Notes: a model not told the origin generated them from the letters alone. A stretch of 64,000 nucleotides of DNA from Fistularia commersonii (GCA_037954325.1 JBBMNZ010000003.1:11299465-11363464), one strand, 5' to 3'; counted from the stretch's first letter, positions 30,714-45,941 are shown. Made by a program: numbers and translations.

Positions 30714-32841
30714 TCACTTCAGGAAGGAGGTGCTCATCCGGTTTTCCACATCGACCTTCTCCAGAGACTGAAAGACAGAGGAGAGGGGTGGTTATGGTTC
30801 TCCTCCGAAGGGGAGGGGGGGGGGGGGGTCCCATGAGGGCTCCTCCTGGGGAACCTGGGGAGATCCTGTGTTATGGGCAGACCACGGCGCCTCCTGGTGG
30901 ACTAGCCTAACTCCCCTCTGGAAGGAGGCCCCAGGAGAACCTCCTCAAAGCAACCCTCTGACCCCAACTCTCATTTTCCAGGGTTTGCTCTTGAAACTCA
31001 TCCTCTGCTCTTTCTGGTTCTCTTCAGACCCTGAAGAAGGTCAGCAATTATGTCATCGGTCAGCGGGAAGCGGAACGTCTTACCTTCATGAACTCGTTGA
31101 AGGAGATGGCCCCGTCTCGGTCCAGGTCCGCCTCCTCCAGGGCTCGGTCTGCAATGCTCTTCAGCTGCTCCTCTGTCACCTGGATCCCCAGCATGGCTCG
31201 GAGAACCTGCAGGAGAACCACCTGGTCAAACCCAGCGTTCAGAACAGGAGTGTTTCCAACAAGGTTCAGAGAAGAACCCAGCTGGGGTTTGGAGCTAATC
31301 AGCTGATGTTTGGGTTCCAAAGACCGGGTTGGAGAAGGTGTCAGTTCTAAAGTACCAGGTGCTGGACTGGGTCTGGACAACAGAACTCCTGGGCCAAAAA
31401 GGAACCGCCCCATATCTACCCATGAACATAATCAGTGAGGCTGATTGACCCAGGAAGTGTGTAGTGAGTAGAACCTGGAGGTTCTGATACTGAGTGGGTT
31501 CTCCACTTCCCTCTAGAGAAGTGGGTGAAAATGTGTGTCTTTGAATAGGTGCATGAGAGGGTCTGACCTGCAGAAGGTCCTCCCTCTGGATCTTCCCATC
31601 ATTATTCTGGTCGTACAGCTGGAACGCAACTGGACAGGAGGCCAGTGATCAGAACTTTCACTCCTCAGAAGAACAAATCGATGAGGCAAAGCTGGGAGAA
31701 CACAAACATTTGAGCTTCCCAGTTCTGCTGCAGGAGGGTTCCCGTTGCACACCGTCTCTGCTCCTGGCCGAGCTGGCGGGACGGAAGTGGGCCAGGATCC
31801 GGACAAAGAAGGGGAAGTCCACCAGGTCCTGCCTGGAGAGGCAGGAGGAGAGGAGCGTGAAGGTAAAGTTTGACCCATGGCGGCGCTGCTTCCTTGGTCT
31901 CACCCCGGCGGGAAAAAGGCACTGATGATTCTGCCTCCGATGGGATTCATGGCTAGCTCTCCAACCACCTCCAGATCATCTGGCCTGGAATCAGAAGGGG
32001 CCCCAGGTCAGAAGGTCCACACCTGGAGTCCCGCTCAGTGCTGCAACTGCTGGCAGACATCACCTGAGGTGCCCAGCGTTCTCCTGGTCCAGGGACTGGA
32101 ACCTCTCATAGAGACGGAGGATATGGGCAGCGGAGACTGAGAACACACAGGTTTGACCTTCAACACAGTTCCTCAACCACCTGGAGGTTTCCCAGAATGT
32201 GGAGGTTCAAAAGTAGTTCACATCCTTTTTCAATGGTTCTGGTTCTTTTTATGGTTCCTGGAACAAACTTTCCCCTTTCAGTGGAAACCTCTGAGATAAC
32301 ATCACTTCCTGTTTTACCCTCTGCTGTCAGTGATTTAGAACCAGGTCTGAGAACCTCCTGGACCTCCTGCCAAACGGCAGTCGGGTCACATGATCCACCA
32401 GGCGCCTTATCAGGCCAACAGACGCCCCTATCAGGCGTGTTGAGGTGGAGATAAACCCATCAGGGGGAACCCAGACTGTTTACAGAGAAGAGCCACAGAA
32501 ATGTTTCTCGTAACATTTAGTGGAACCAGCAAGAAGCATGAGAAACCCTGAGGTACCGAGTTAAAATCAGGCAGAATGAAAGAGAAGATCTGATGAATCT
32601 TCAAGGTGTTCCACAAAAAAGGAACAGTTGAGATTCTTGAGAAGAACCCGTCAAAGATTTCCTATCAATATGCAGAACCATGGAGAGCCAGACTGAAGAC
32701 CCTGGCTGGATGGTATCAGTGAGCCCAAGAGCGAGGACCTGAGAAGTACCAGTGAGGGACTTCCTGTAACTCACAGCCGGTTTCCTGCATCAGCTCCTCA
32801 GCCATTGGAACATTCTTGATCCTGGAGCTGCTGGTACCCAT
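30714..32841 (-). CDS. chp2: Calcineurin B homologous protein, CHP2-like, complete, 7 exons
   Basis: CHP proteins are calcineurin B-like EF-hand proteins that bind Na+/H+ exchangers at the plasma membrane and are needed for their activity. Exons on the minus strand: 32841-32775, 32136-32064, 31984-31904, 31832-31708, 31629-31568, 31206-31084, 30767-30714, all in phase, 194 residues (family 195-196). The N-terminus MGTSSSR is a myristoylation signal (Gly2, Ser6). EF1 and EF2 are degenerate, as in the family. EF3 loop (residues 122-133) is DQNNDGKIQRED and EF4 loop (163-174) is DLDRDGAISFNE, both able to bind calcium. VDFPFFVRILAHFRP, AFQLYD, VQVTEEQL-like IQVTEEQL and KSLEK favour CHP2 over CHP1. 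It is convergent with cox7a1. The TTTGT donor of exon 31832-31708 is weak (GTTTGT). Confidence 0.88.
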
Positions 32842-33180
32842 CCTGAGCCGAGACCTACACGCTAGACGAGTGCTGTCCAAGTCCCTGTGTCCTCAGGCAC
32901 TGCTTCATGCCACCCCCTGCTGGTTGGGGTGGGAAGCACAGGACACCCCAAACACAAACCTGGTCTCCACCATGGAGAACCTTCGACCAGAACGATCCCT
33001 CTGGTCAAAGAGTCCTTCAGTAGAATCAGTAAGATACAAAGAGAACTCAGGAATACATGGAAAACACTACAGTGTACCAAGGAGTACTGTCAGTGGACCC
33101 TAGAGTACATTGACAGTCCAAGGTTCCTTCAGGAGCTGATAGAGACTACATTTACTGGCAGCAGGTGGCGCCACCGGTGT
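32842..33180. other. Upstream of the chp2-like gene
   Basis: Holds the presumed chp2 promoter (no TATA box seen). A GT microsatellite follows. Repeated GAGAACC/GGTTCTC motifs occur, as all over this window. Confidence 0.4.
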
Positions 33181-33273
<93 letters not shown>

Positions 33274-33300
33274 TGTGTGCATGCGCGCGCGTGAGCGTGT
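33181..33300. repeat. (GT)n then (GTGC)n microsatellite
   Basis: About 58 bases of GT change into GTGC units (33239-33275) and a GC-rich end. It is alternating purine-pyrimidine throughout. Confidence 0.95.
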
Positions 33301-34154
33301 TTGCGTGGGCGGGCGGGTACAATCAGAGTGTCAGAGTGCATCGAGGCCGAAAGTCCAACCATTCACAAATATTTCAGCCTGAAGAAGCAGGTTGATCTCA
33401 ACAACGGGGTTCGGTGTTTGCCTGGCAATTGAACGGTAGCTGTCAATCAGACGCTGCCTGTCAATTACAGCCCCTGCATCCTGTGCTCCCCGGAGGTCTG
33501 CTGAGCTTCAGGTCCTCCAGATCTGTGAGTGTTCCCCCCACTCCTGAGGAGACCATGTCGAAGCGTCATGAGACGAGAAATTCAAGCAAATCCCTCATCC
33601 CCGCAGCCCGCAGTCCTTTACCTTTTCGGCTGGCAGGAGGCACTGGGAGCCCATTGGAGGAGATCCAGATGAGGCCTGGAGAGAGACATCTCAGGAGAGA
33701 GTGAGGACAGAGAGAAGGTGGCGTTTGATTGACAGGCTGTCAGGTTGATATTTCTATGACTGGAGGGTGGGCGGACACACGAAGGGGCTCGGCCCCTTCA
33801 CCACTCCGCCTCGCTGAGCTTTTGTCCCAACTGTCACAGGCAATGAAACTGAAGCATTCCTGCGTGTGTGTGTGTGTGTCCGTGTGTGTGATGCTGGCTA
33901 CTGACCAGCAGGAAATGAATGTAGGTTTCCTGGCTGAGTGACCTTTGACCCCGAGCTCCACCACTTCCCGGCTCCAGTGCAGCGGATCAGGGGGGAGACA
34001 GAAGTAGTGACATGCATGGAGCCCGTGCAAGCATTCCTGCACAGGGCAGCATGCACGAGGGCGGCGTGCACAAGAGTGGCGTGCATAAGGGCACTGTAAG
34101 TAGAATCTGATTATATTTACCAAAGTATTGTTGGTAAACTCACTGCTCACACTG

Positions 34155-34158
<4 letters not shown>
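33301..34158. other. Non-coding stretch
   Basis: No exon chain recognised on either strand. Near 34020-34095 short GCATGCACGAGGGCGGCGTGCA-like units recur (CGTGCA.AAG three times). Confidence 0.35.
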
Positions 34159-34195
<37 letters not shown>

Positions 34196-34256
34196 TGTAT
34201 GTGTATATGTATTTGTATGTGTATGTGTATGTGTATGTGTATGTGTGTGTGTGTCG
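34159..34256. repeat. (GT)n/(GTAT)n microsatellite
   Basis: GT units pass into ATGTGT/GTATGT units, about 98 bases in all. Confidence 0.95.
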
Positions 34257-34384
34257 GGTGGGGGTTCTCCTGGGCTGTAAAGATTCTCCTGTCAACCCCA
34301 GCAGATGGTTTGTGGGTCCAAACCCCAAATGGTCTCATCCACACAAATGATCTACACACTTCCAGGTTCTCTAGGTCTCCAGCG

Positions 34385-34475
34385 CGGTGGTCCAGGTTGG
34401 AGGTGGAGGACAAGGTGGTCCTGGGTGGAGGTGGAGGTGGCCCCTGGTGGAGGTGGAGGTGGAGGTGAAGGTATG
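34385..34475 (+). repeat. G-rich GGTGGA minisatellite, possible G-quadruplex
   Basis: Repeated GGTGGAGGT and GGTGGTCC units give many closely spaced G pairs and triplets on the plus strand. A GGA-rich counterpart lies at 41805-41872 (GGAGGAGG with GGAAGAGG). Confidence 0.7.
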
Positions 34476-36580
<2,105 letters not shown>

Positions 36581-39524
36581 TGGTGGCAGTGCAATGAGGA
36601 GAGGCCGTGCAGAGTGAGTTCATGTTGGTACTTGTTTATCGCCGGAATACACACTTCACAGAGTACCGGCTCAGATAAAGTACTTCCTCATTGTTGTACT
36701 CCGGAGTTCCAGCCAGCAGAACGAGGAGAACCTGCTCTGGGCCACAGGCAGGTTCCCCACAGGTTGGATTACCCCCACTGATCGGAGGCTGGGGTTTTCT
36801 GCATGAAATATGTCGACTGGAAGTACACTTAGAAGTACTGGAAAAAAGTAGAATGTCGCTTGTATTAAAATTCTCAAAGGTACTTGTACCATCAAAGTAC
36901 CTTGCAGTATTACTGGCCCAGAACATCCAGGGGTTCCAGCTGATGCTTGGAACGGGACGTATCTACAGAACATAAAAAGTGGAGACAAGAAGAAAACAAG
37001 AAGGTGTGGATGTGATGGCTCCCAGTTGGGGACCTGCTCTTCCGTCCTCTGCAACGACAGTGGGGTTGATTCTCTCGTGGCTGGATCTCCAGGGTCGGTT
37101 CTCCATGAGTCAGTTTTCCAAGGGGGCAGATGAAGGGAGAGTGGAATAGGAAGTGTTGCCTCAACGGTCAGTGAAGTTGTCAAGGTGCAGCAGTGACTCC
37201 CTGCTGAAAGACAAGGTGGGTCCACCCCCACCTGGAGCTCCTTGGAACCTGGTGAAGATCTTTCAGCCTCCAGTTTTTGAGTTCTGATCTCAAACTTGGA
37301 CCCAGGCGACTGCATCAGGTTCCATGAAGAGCACCGTTGTGATTATCTGAGCTCTAACTCCATCACTTCATGGCCTGGTTCTTCCAACGGCCCTTGGAGA
37401 ACACAGTAGGGGAATCGAGTGTCAGAGGTCAGGAGCTTCTGAGGAGCTGCTTCTGAGGAAAACCGGGCCTCTTATTTGAGGAATCTGTCATCAACAGAGA
37501 TCAAGGTGAGGATCCAAAGTCCTTGAGAAGAGTCGCTGTCATGGAATGGGACTGGAGTCAGAACCATACATCAGAACCCTGTTCTGAAGACCAGCAGCAC
37601 AGATGCTACCTGGAGAACCTTAGTTCAAAGTAGATCCAGATGATTGTTATTCTCAGCAAATCCAGTCTGTGGAAGATCTGGAACTCCAGGACTCAGTCTC
37701 TCCACAAGTAGCCTTTTGGATGTTGTAGAAGCTGCGCAGGGAATGGACAACCACCTTGTGGCCACTGTAGAGGCAGAGCTCCCCGAAATACTCAGCTGTC
37801 AATCATCCAACTGGTCACACCTCCAGGACACGGAGGGAACCTAGGCTGGAGAGCAGGGAGACTCCACACAGAGAACCTGGAACCTAAGATGAGTGGGTCC
37901 CACTCCAACCTGTCTGAGGGTTTCCTGGTTTCCACAATCTCTGGTCCCTCAGAATTCCTCAGCTCCTCGGCTGACGGATCTCCTCCAGGGCCGAGGTTCT
38001 CCTCCCTGGTGGCCGCAGGAAGTTAGCTCCTGGCAACAGGAAGAGGTTGTGAGCAGACAGGAAATTGACATTTTCCTTGCTTTCGCTTTTTATAGAAGCA
38101 GCACAATCAGGAGTGTTTGTGCTGAACCTTCTAACCGAGGTCTCTCATGGCCAAAGGGCCACGTTCAACCCTTCACTCGTTCAATCACTCTTCTGGGCCA
38201 TTCAAGTTCTCAAGTGAGCCTCCTCGTTTTTGTGATTTTTCTCAGCAGGTACATCTCATCTGTGGTCACCCCATGTTCTGATGTCTGGCCTGAGGATCCT
38301 GATACCCGGTGGTGTCCTCCTCCTAGGATGGAGGAGAAGCTGGTGGGGCTTCTGTGAATGTTAACCATGAAAGGTCAAACCCTTGAGAGAAGCATTTTTG
38401 TCCTCTTGGCTCATCCCGCCACTCCACAACGCCTTCACATTCCAACACACAAACAGGATGTGAGGTCAGAGTTCCATCTCTGAGTGTCAATCTCCTCAAG
38501 GGTCTGAGAGAGCAGAGGGCAGAGGCTGTAAACACCAGGAGGAGAGCAGCACATTCTCCAGCCCTCCTGTTTCAAGGATGTCCGGCTGCACTTCCTGGAT
38601 CTTCAGCCCCGGCAAACCTGATTGGTCCCCAAATCTTAACCTGGTTTGTTTGTAACCTGGGGCCCCTCCTCCTTCAATTGTCTATGGCAGTCAGGACTGG
38701 GCCTCATCTTCACAGCTCCATGGCCAAACGGGGTGAACGATGGAAAGTCTTACCGCCGGGTTCCTGTTCTCGAGCTGGGCCTCTCAGAGTGTTAGGGGCA
38801 GATCTCCATCCTGACAGACAGCCAATGGCACCACTCTGGTTCACTTCCTGTTCAGGAGAACCGGGTCCCTCTTGCTGCTCTTGGGTTCTCCCAGTACAGA
38901 GCCTTATTTTTGGCAGTTTGAGGGAAATCAGTTTTATGGACTCTCACCCAAAAAAAAAACCAAACATGATGTGGTTGTCCTTTCTGAACCAGCAGAAGAA
39001 CTTCTATTTTTAAAAGTGAAATGATTGTGGGCCAGGGAGAAACGGCCAAGCTCAAGGAAATCATCTGCTCCAGGCTCCCGCCTCTTCTGGCTGCCAGTTC
39101 CACCGCTTCTGTGCATGTAGAACAGGTTCAGCAGAACTACAAAATCCCAGCATTCCATCAGAACTCCCGGTGGTTCAGGTAGATCTGAGACAGACCGGCT
39201 GAACCATTTGACCTGCGTCAGATCTGCGGGTCCAAGAGATGTTGGGGGAACCAGGGTCAGATGAGTGAGACCTTCGAGTTGTAATCAGCACTCAGATGGA
39301 TGGACAGGAAGAAAGACCTCTGTGCACAGGAAGAAGCCTTCACCAGGCCCATTGTACGAGCCAGAAGTGCATGTGCAGGGGGGGGTTGGTCAGCTTCAGT
39401 AAAAAATACCTAAAAAGCAGCTGCCATCAACATGTTTCAGGTCCCTCGAAGAGAACATGGGAGGCTGCAGAACAATGGCTGCCGTCTGACAGGAAGCAGG
39501 GAAAACAGTCATTCGTCATCTAGA

Positions 39525-39528
<4 letters not shown>
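36581..39528. other. Non-coding stretch
   Basis: No exon chain could be built. A copy of the dispersed ATCATCCAACTG...GAGAACCTGG repeat is at about 37795-37885. The rest is unique-looking sequence rich in GGTTCTCC/GGAGAACC words. Confidence 0.4.
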
Positions 39529-39559
<31 letters not shown>

Positions 39560-39961
39560 TGCAGTCAGGCCAAGAGTTGCTCAACCCTGAGTTTATTTGT
39601 GTTGTTCGTCTTTCCTTGTGGTCATAGGGAGTCAAAGCCTGACAGATGAAGAGCGTCACAAGCCACTATACTCACGGGTTCCTGGATGTGGGGTTCATGT
39701 CCTGGAGGTCTGCTTGGACACAATCTCCCTGAAGGACAGGAGCGGACCCATGTCTTGCACCAGAAAGCAGACCACGATTCGGAGAAGCCTTACTACTGCA
39801 AGACATAATTCAGGGGAAATGATCCCTGGCAGCGGGCTGATAAGGGCCGCTCTGCATTCCTGAGAGTCACCGGCATTGAGTGGATAGCGTTCACTTGCAT
39901 GACAAACAGGAAAGAAAAAAAGGCTGAAATCACTTCCCGACATCTGAGTTGAGGGTTCGCT

Positions 39962-39997
<36 letters not shown>
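39529..39997. repeat. (CA)n and (GT)n tracts
   Basis: CA tract 39529-39557 and GT tract 39965-39995, with about 400 bases of unrecognised sequence between. Confidence 0.9.
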
Positions 39998-40039
39998 CAC
40001 TGTATAAGATGCTAATGTAGCTAAGAGCTGCTTGCTTGT

Positions 40040-40220
40040 GTTCAGGGCCAGCTGCTTGCTGGCGTCTGCTCCGCTGCTGAAGCTAGGGATTAGGTTGCCG
40101 ATTAAGGGTCTGCTCCACTAACTGTCTGCACTGCTAACTGCCTGCACTGCTAACAGGCTACACTGCTAAGAGGCTACACTGCCAACAGGCTGCATTGCTA
40201 ACAGGCGGCACTGCTAACAA
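40040..40220 (+). repeat. Short tandem TGCACTGCTAAC repeat
   Basis: Imperfect units CTGCTAACAGGCTACA / CTGCTAACTGCCTGCA repeat about seven times (40110-40220). A decayed minisatellite with no coding sense. Confidence 0.75.
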
Positions 40221-42060
40221 GCTGCACCATTCCCTGGATGATGTTATCCGGTGTGAGGAGCACACCTCTGACCTTCACTTGACTCATTGGCCCCTGTAGC
40301 AAGTGTGTGTTGCAGAGTACCAGTGTGTGTGTGACAAGGGTCATGGCCAAGCCCCCTGCAGACTGGCCAGGTGTGCCCCTCCGCACACTGGAGACTGGTC
40401 CAGAATGTTTCCAGACGGGGCAGGAAAGTGAATTTTCAAAATAAAGGCCCGCTTTGCTCCGCAGACCTTCTCAGGTATGAAGTCAGATCCAGCCACGAGG
40501 CTCCACGACCCAACCTTTCCCAGCAGGCATGGAGCCCCGGTCAGCAGATTGAACACTCTGAGGAACTCAGTCAGAGTTCTCCATTCTCCATTCTCCATTG
40601 GGAGTAGAACATACCTTAACTGCTGAGACTGGCACAACTGATCATCCGTGTTATGAAGGAAGGTGATCCTTCATCCATCCAGTCATCTGTTCATCATTCA
40701 TCTGTTCACCTTCTACACCTCTTGCCCTCTTCACGGGGGCTGGAAGGTAGAGCCAATCCCCTCTATGACTTGGGTGAGGGGTGGGGCTTAAACTGACAGT
40801 CAGCTGTCAATCGTCCAACTGTTCACCCTCTCACTCACGTCTCACAGTTTGGAGGCTTCGGTGGACCTGATAGCAGGAGAACCTGGAGAGAACCCACATG
40901 GAAAACCTAGTCCACCATTCCTTCAGAACCTCGACTTCTCTGGTAAGGAGCAACTGGATCCAAAGAGGCTGATGAAGGGGTGAAAACACATACAAACAGC
41001 TGCCTGGGAAAAGCCCCTGATTGGTGGCAGCAGATTTTTATGAGCTCCTCTTCCTCCTCTCCCTCAGTGCTCGGCCTTAGTCGCCTCAACTGTAAATAAT
41101 AGTATAAAATATTATAATTGATCTTCACGAACATGGTTCTGGGAACACTTTGGGTCTATGTGTCCACATACACACACATGCATGCATGCATGGTGGATCG
41201 TTGTCCCTGATTGCTCTGCGGGTTCCAGGGAACCTGCAGAGAAACTTCAAGGGGACTTTGTTGGACATATGACCAGGCAGGTCCTTTCAGGTAAATCAAT
41301 GGGATTTCTTGAAGTCCTGCAAGTACAGGCAGAACAGATGGAACCGGCAGGAGAACTAGGGCAGAAGGGTTCCACCTGTTCTACCTGTCCTGACCTCACC
41401 TTGATTGTTCTCCACACTCCTAGGTCCCATCTGGGTTCTCTCCATATTCCCCCCTGCTCAGGTTCTCCAGCTCTCCTGCCAAGGGTTGTCCATGTTCTCC
41501 TGCCTGTTTCCTCCAGGTCTCCTTCCTGGGTTCTCCCTGTGTGGTTCCTCAGTTGTATTGATCTCCGATCTGTTTCTTCTGGATATTCTGCTCGGATTAA
41601 TCTATAAATGTCAGTTTTATCATCTTGCTGAGGACTCTCACTGTCTCCTCCTCTTCCTCATCACAGCTAAGAACCTATGGTGTTCCTTCTTCTTGTCCAC
41701 ATAAACATTCCTCCAGTGGCCTCCCGCTGACCTCCTCTGCCCCTCGTTGCAGAAAAGTAACTCCCATTATAGAAATGGGGGTTAAAGGTTATTGGGGAGT
41801 AGAAGCAGGAGGAGGAAAAAGAGGAGGAGGAGGCGGAGGAGGAAGAGGAAGAGGTGGAGGAAGAGGATAGACCTTCTTCTTTGGTCTTTCATCTTCCACC
41901 TGCTGGGAAAGAGGATCAGAATAGAAGAAGGAATAAAAACAGTGCTGGTTTTTAAATATTGGTAATTTAAAATGTAATAGTTTAATATAAGGCCTTAATT
42001 GAATGAATACTAATTAGAAGTGTAATAGCAATATAGTATTTTGCAATATATTAGTAATTC
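40221..42060. other. Non-coding stretch with one dispersed repeat copy
   Basis: 40795-40910 is another copy of the TCGTCCAACTGTTCACCCTCTCACTCA...GAGAACCTGG repeat. 41805-41872 is GGA-rich. No gene seen. Confidence 0.4.
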
Positions 42061-42076
42061 CGAAAATGAGTAAAAA

Positions 42077-42107
<31 letters not shown>

Positions 42108-42520
42108 CATGTATAATATACATGAAGTAAAAGTATAGTAGTTAGAAATATAACAATGTGAAAAAATATATATCGTTATTGGAAAATAGGTTGGAATTAA
42201 AGATACAATTCTCAATACTATAGCAATGATTTAAATATGACAATAAAAATTTAGAAATAATTAAAAATAAATTAATAAAAATGTTCTTGTTAGAAACATA
42301 ATAGTCAATTAAAATGCAGTTTTAGATAAAATTAACGAATTATATTTTCATCTTAATATGGTAATCAAAATATAATTTAGTAATAATTTTATTAAAATAT
42401 AACTAAAATATAGTAATTAAAATATATGGTATGCTAAAAATATATTGATTGAAAACTTCATAAAACCATGAGAAAAATATAGCAGGTAAAAATCGTCATT
42501 AGAAATATAAACATAAGAAA
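41940..42520. repeat. AT-rich block with (AT)n
   Basis: About 580 bases of very low G+C, with many ATATAGTAAT/AAAATATAG words and an (AT)n run at 42085-42106. It looks like a decayed AT-rich satellite or matrix-attachment-like sequence; no coding sense. Confidence 0.6.
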
Positions 42521-43330
42521 CAGCATAGTAATTATACAAGCGAACAAACAAGTGCAATGAATAGATGAAGACAGAAATACCAGGACCTGGACATTTCCCT
42601 GCCAAGCGCTCTCAGCCGACCATGATTGGCAGGACGATTCCCACAGGCACGTACGGGGCCGTCCTGCCTGCTGCCACCGGGGGCACCCCAGGTTCCTGAG
42701 GATGGCAGGTCCCCCAGCCAGCTGTTCCTGGGTTTCCACAGCGCCTGCCCCCCCACCACTACCACCCAAACACAAACCAACAAACGCACACACACAAACA
42801 GCGGCTACCAATCAGCTCCAAACCTGAAGTGACAGAGTGGTGGCACAGACACGGACACAAAGCCTGACTGGACCTGGTCATGGTAACATGGATGCTGCTG
42901 GGCTGGAATATGAAACACACTCTGGACTGAATGAAGTTCTCCTTAACCCAGGGAGTCTCAAAATCCTATGTGGGGCAGCAACATCTCCTGCTGCTCCTCC
43001 TCCTCTTCCGTGGAGGAAGAACAAGAGTGTGCCTTAAATCCATCTTTTCATCCACAGGAGTCCACTTACTGCACCTATAGGGTTTACTTTATATATTGTG
43101 GGTGTGTATGTGAGTGTGTGTGTGAGAGAGAAAGAGTATGTGTGTTTGTGAGTATGTGTGTATGTAGGATAGGATAGGACAAAACTTAATGAATGCCCTG
43201 GGAGAACCTTCGGGAAATGATGTATGTATGTATGTATGTATGTATGTATGTTTATTTTTAAGAATATATAATGCATATGTGTACTACATTTTTCTTTTAT
43301 CTTTTTTTATTTATTCACACCTTTTTAAGG
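42521..43330. other. Non-coding stretch
   Basis: No exon chain recognised. Ends with GT and GTAT microsatellites (43095-43170 and 43214-43251). Confidence 0.4.
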
Positions 43331-43334
43331 TTGT

Positions 43335-44635
43335 AAAATTTCTTAAAGACACCTGTGCACCCCACAATCCGTCAAAAGTGTAGCAGCCAACGTGTAAAAC
43401 CAAAGAGCTGTCAAAAGACACGAGAGACAAACCTGTTGACCTTCACAAAGCTGGAAAGGGCTACAGAGCAACTGCCAAGCAGCTTAGTGAAAAAGAACAA
43501 CGGTTGGAGCCATTGTCAGAAAATGCAAGAGGCCAGTGATGACTGTCAATGTGCCTTGGACGGGGGCCCCACAGTAGATCTCTTCTCGTAGGGTATCAAT
43601 GATGCTAAGAAAGGTGAAGAATCAGCCCAGAACTACACGGGAGGAGCTGTTCAAAGACCTGAAGACAGCTGGGACCACCCTTTACGAGGCTATCAGTTAT
43701 AGACTGAGACGGAATGGTTTAAAATCATGCACCTCATGGAAGGTTCCCCTGCTTAGGTCAGCCCATGTCAAGGCCTGTCTGAAGTTTGCAAGGGACCATC
43801 TGGATGATCCAAAGGACTCATGGGAGAAGGTTTTGTGGTCAAATTAGATCAAAATAGAACTTTTTGGTCTTAACGCCTTTAGCCGTGTTTGGGAAAAGAC
43901 GAAGGATGAGTATCATCCCAATAATACCATACCTACAGTGAAGCAGGTACCATACCTACAGTGAAGCATCATGCTCTGGGGGTGTCATGCTCTGGGGGCT
44001 TGGACAACTGCACTGCATTAAGGAGAGGATGAACGGGGCCATGTATTGTAAGATATTGGGCTAAAACCTCCTTCCCTCATTCAGAGCACCCGAAATTTGG
44101 TTGTGGCTGGGTCATCTAACATGACAATGACCTGAAGCACACGGCCAAGAAAACCAAGGAGTGGCTCCATAAGAAGCATATCAAGGTTCTGGAGTGGCCC
44201 AGCCAATCTCCAAACCTAAATCCAATAGAAAATCTTAGGAGGAAGCTGAAACTGTGTGTTGCTTAGCGACAGCCCTGAAACCTGAGAGATCTAGAGAAGA
44301 TCCATAGGGGGAGTAGGCGGAAATCCCTGCTGGAGTATGTGCAAACCTGGTGAAGACCTACAGGAACCGATTGACTTTTGTATTTGTTAACAAAGGCTTT
44401 TATACAAAATATTTAAATTATTTGACTAAAGGGATCAAATACTTATTTGACCCTGTAATTTACAAAAAAAGTGTGAAAAAAAATCATACAATGTGATTTC
44501 GGATTTTCTTTTTTTTTGATTCTGTCTCTCACAGTGGAAACGCCCCAACTATGAAAATTTTAGACCCCTCCATGATTTCCAAGTGGAAGAACTTGCAAAA
44601 TCACAAGGGGATCAAATACTTATTGACCTGTATGT
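43335..44635 (+). mobile_element. Second Tc1-like transposon, degraded
   Basis: The right end (about 44400-44635) holds GGGATCAAATACTTATTTGACC and, further out, TTAGACCCCTCCATGATTTCC and GGGGATCAAATACTTATTGACC, the direct-repeat pattern of Tc1 inverted ends. The body from about 43350 encodes transposase pieces. The left inverted end is missing or unrecognisable. Small internal duplications occur (ACCATACCTACAGTGAAGCA twice, 43926-43970). Confidence 0.8.
43380..44400 (+). pseudogene. Tc1-like transposase, many stops
   Basis: The open part 43599-43847 reads PRTTREELFKDLKTAGTTL, then RRNGLKSCTSWKVPLL, LKFARDHLDD and EKVLWSN, the standard Tc1 order from the second helix-turn-helix into the start of the catalytic domain. 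Beyond it, ELFG, HHALG-like and final YRNRL-like pieces are in different frames with many stops. It is inactive. Confidence 0.85.
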
Positions 44636-44698
44636 ATATGTGTATATATACACATACATATATACATTCACACACAAATATACATATAACCTGTAATT

Positions 44699-44782
<84 letters not shown>

Positions 44783-44985
44783 CATACATACATACATACA
44801 TACATACATACATACATACAGTTATGGCCAAAAGTTTTGAGAATGACACTTTCACAAAGTCTGTTCCTTCAGGGTTTTTAGGTGTTTGCCAGATGTTTCT
44901 ATGGTTGTATCATTCTCAAAACATGACTTTACATACATACATACATACATACATTCATGCATACATACATACATGCATACCCCCC
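44699..44985. repeat. (CA)n and (CATA)n microsatellites flanking a Tc1 end remnant
   Basis: CA tract 44699-44780 and CATA tracts 44781-44820 and 44931-44980. Between them, 44820-44925 has GTTATGGCCAAAAGTTTTGA and TTGTATCATTCTCAAAACATG, the outer ends of another common fish Tc1 family, here collapsed to about 100 bases. Confidence 0.8.
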
Positions 44986-45114
44986 CTCAATTGTGTTAGT
45001 AGAGGCTAAAGTAGGTCAAAGGTCAAGTTGGAGGTAAACCTGCAGTTCTCTCCTTCGTGCTGGACAAACAAAGACATGCAAAGTCCTGTTTGGCCTTTCA
45101 AAGCAGCGTAAACC

Positions 45115-45122
<8 letters not shown>

Positions 45123-45161
<39 letters not shown>
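45123..45161. repeat. (CA)n microsatellite
   Basis: About 19 CA units. GT tracts also lie at 45880-45938. Confidence 0.9.
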
Positions 45162-45166
<5 letters not shown>

Positions 45167-45899
45167 CTGGAACCCGTGTGTGTGTGGGGGTGTGTGTTTA
45201 CAAATAGGCTACATGAGTCAAGCCCTGCTAACAGGCTCTACATGGGTCTTGGAGATCAGTGTGCTGACCCGAGAGGGTGGTGCTTGGGGGCCTTCAGGCT
45301 CCTGGAGGTGCTGGCGACAGCTCTGGAACAGGACAGCGCTGCGCTGGGCTGAGCTCCCTGTCTGGGGATTTCCAGCCCCAATGCAGCATCAGCGTCCCCC
45401 TGGGCCTGCGACCTCGCACAAACAAGGAGGGTTCCTAACCACTCACTCTGATGAAGGTCCCAGACATGCCAGTGTTTTCAGACGATTTCACAGAAATGAC
45501 CACATGAATGGCGAACGCACCACTGGCATCCGCAAAGGAAGCCCCGACCTTTGACCCACCTAACACCAGCGACCCTCCGTCGGAAATAAAAAAGATAAGA
45601 TGAATTCAAGTCACAAAGACGCCGGACCCGAGAAAAATTCACCCGTGTCCTGTTTTCGGAGGAAAAGGCTCAGCGAACCGGTGACCCCTATTCCACAAAA
45701 TAGAAGCCTCGTAAGACCCAAACAGGAAGCCATAAATCCAAGAGGGTCATATGAACGCAGGCGGCTACGGTTTCACAGCAAGGTACCCTTCTGTACCATC
45801 ATTCAGTCACCCTCAGAAAAATGTAGGCACCTTCAGATCCATGAGCTTGAAACAAGGTGATTAGACATTTTGAAAAGCTCTGTGTGTGTGTATGTGTGT

Positions 45900-45941
<42 letters not shown>

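Noticed and set aside
37730..37850. Minus-strand segment reading YFGELCLYSGHKVVVH
   Set aside because: Stops close upstream, no clear splice borders and no family; probably chance.
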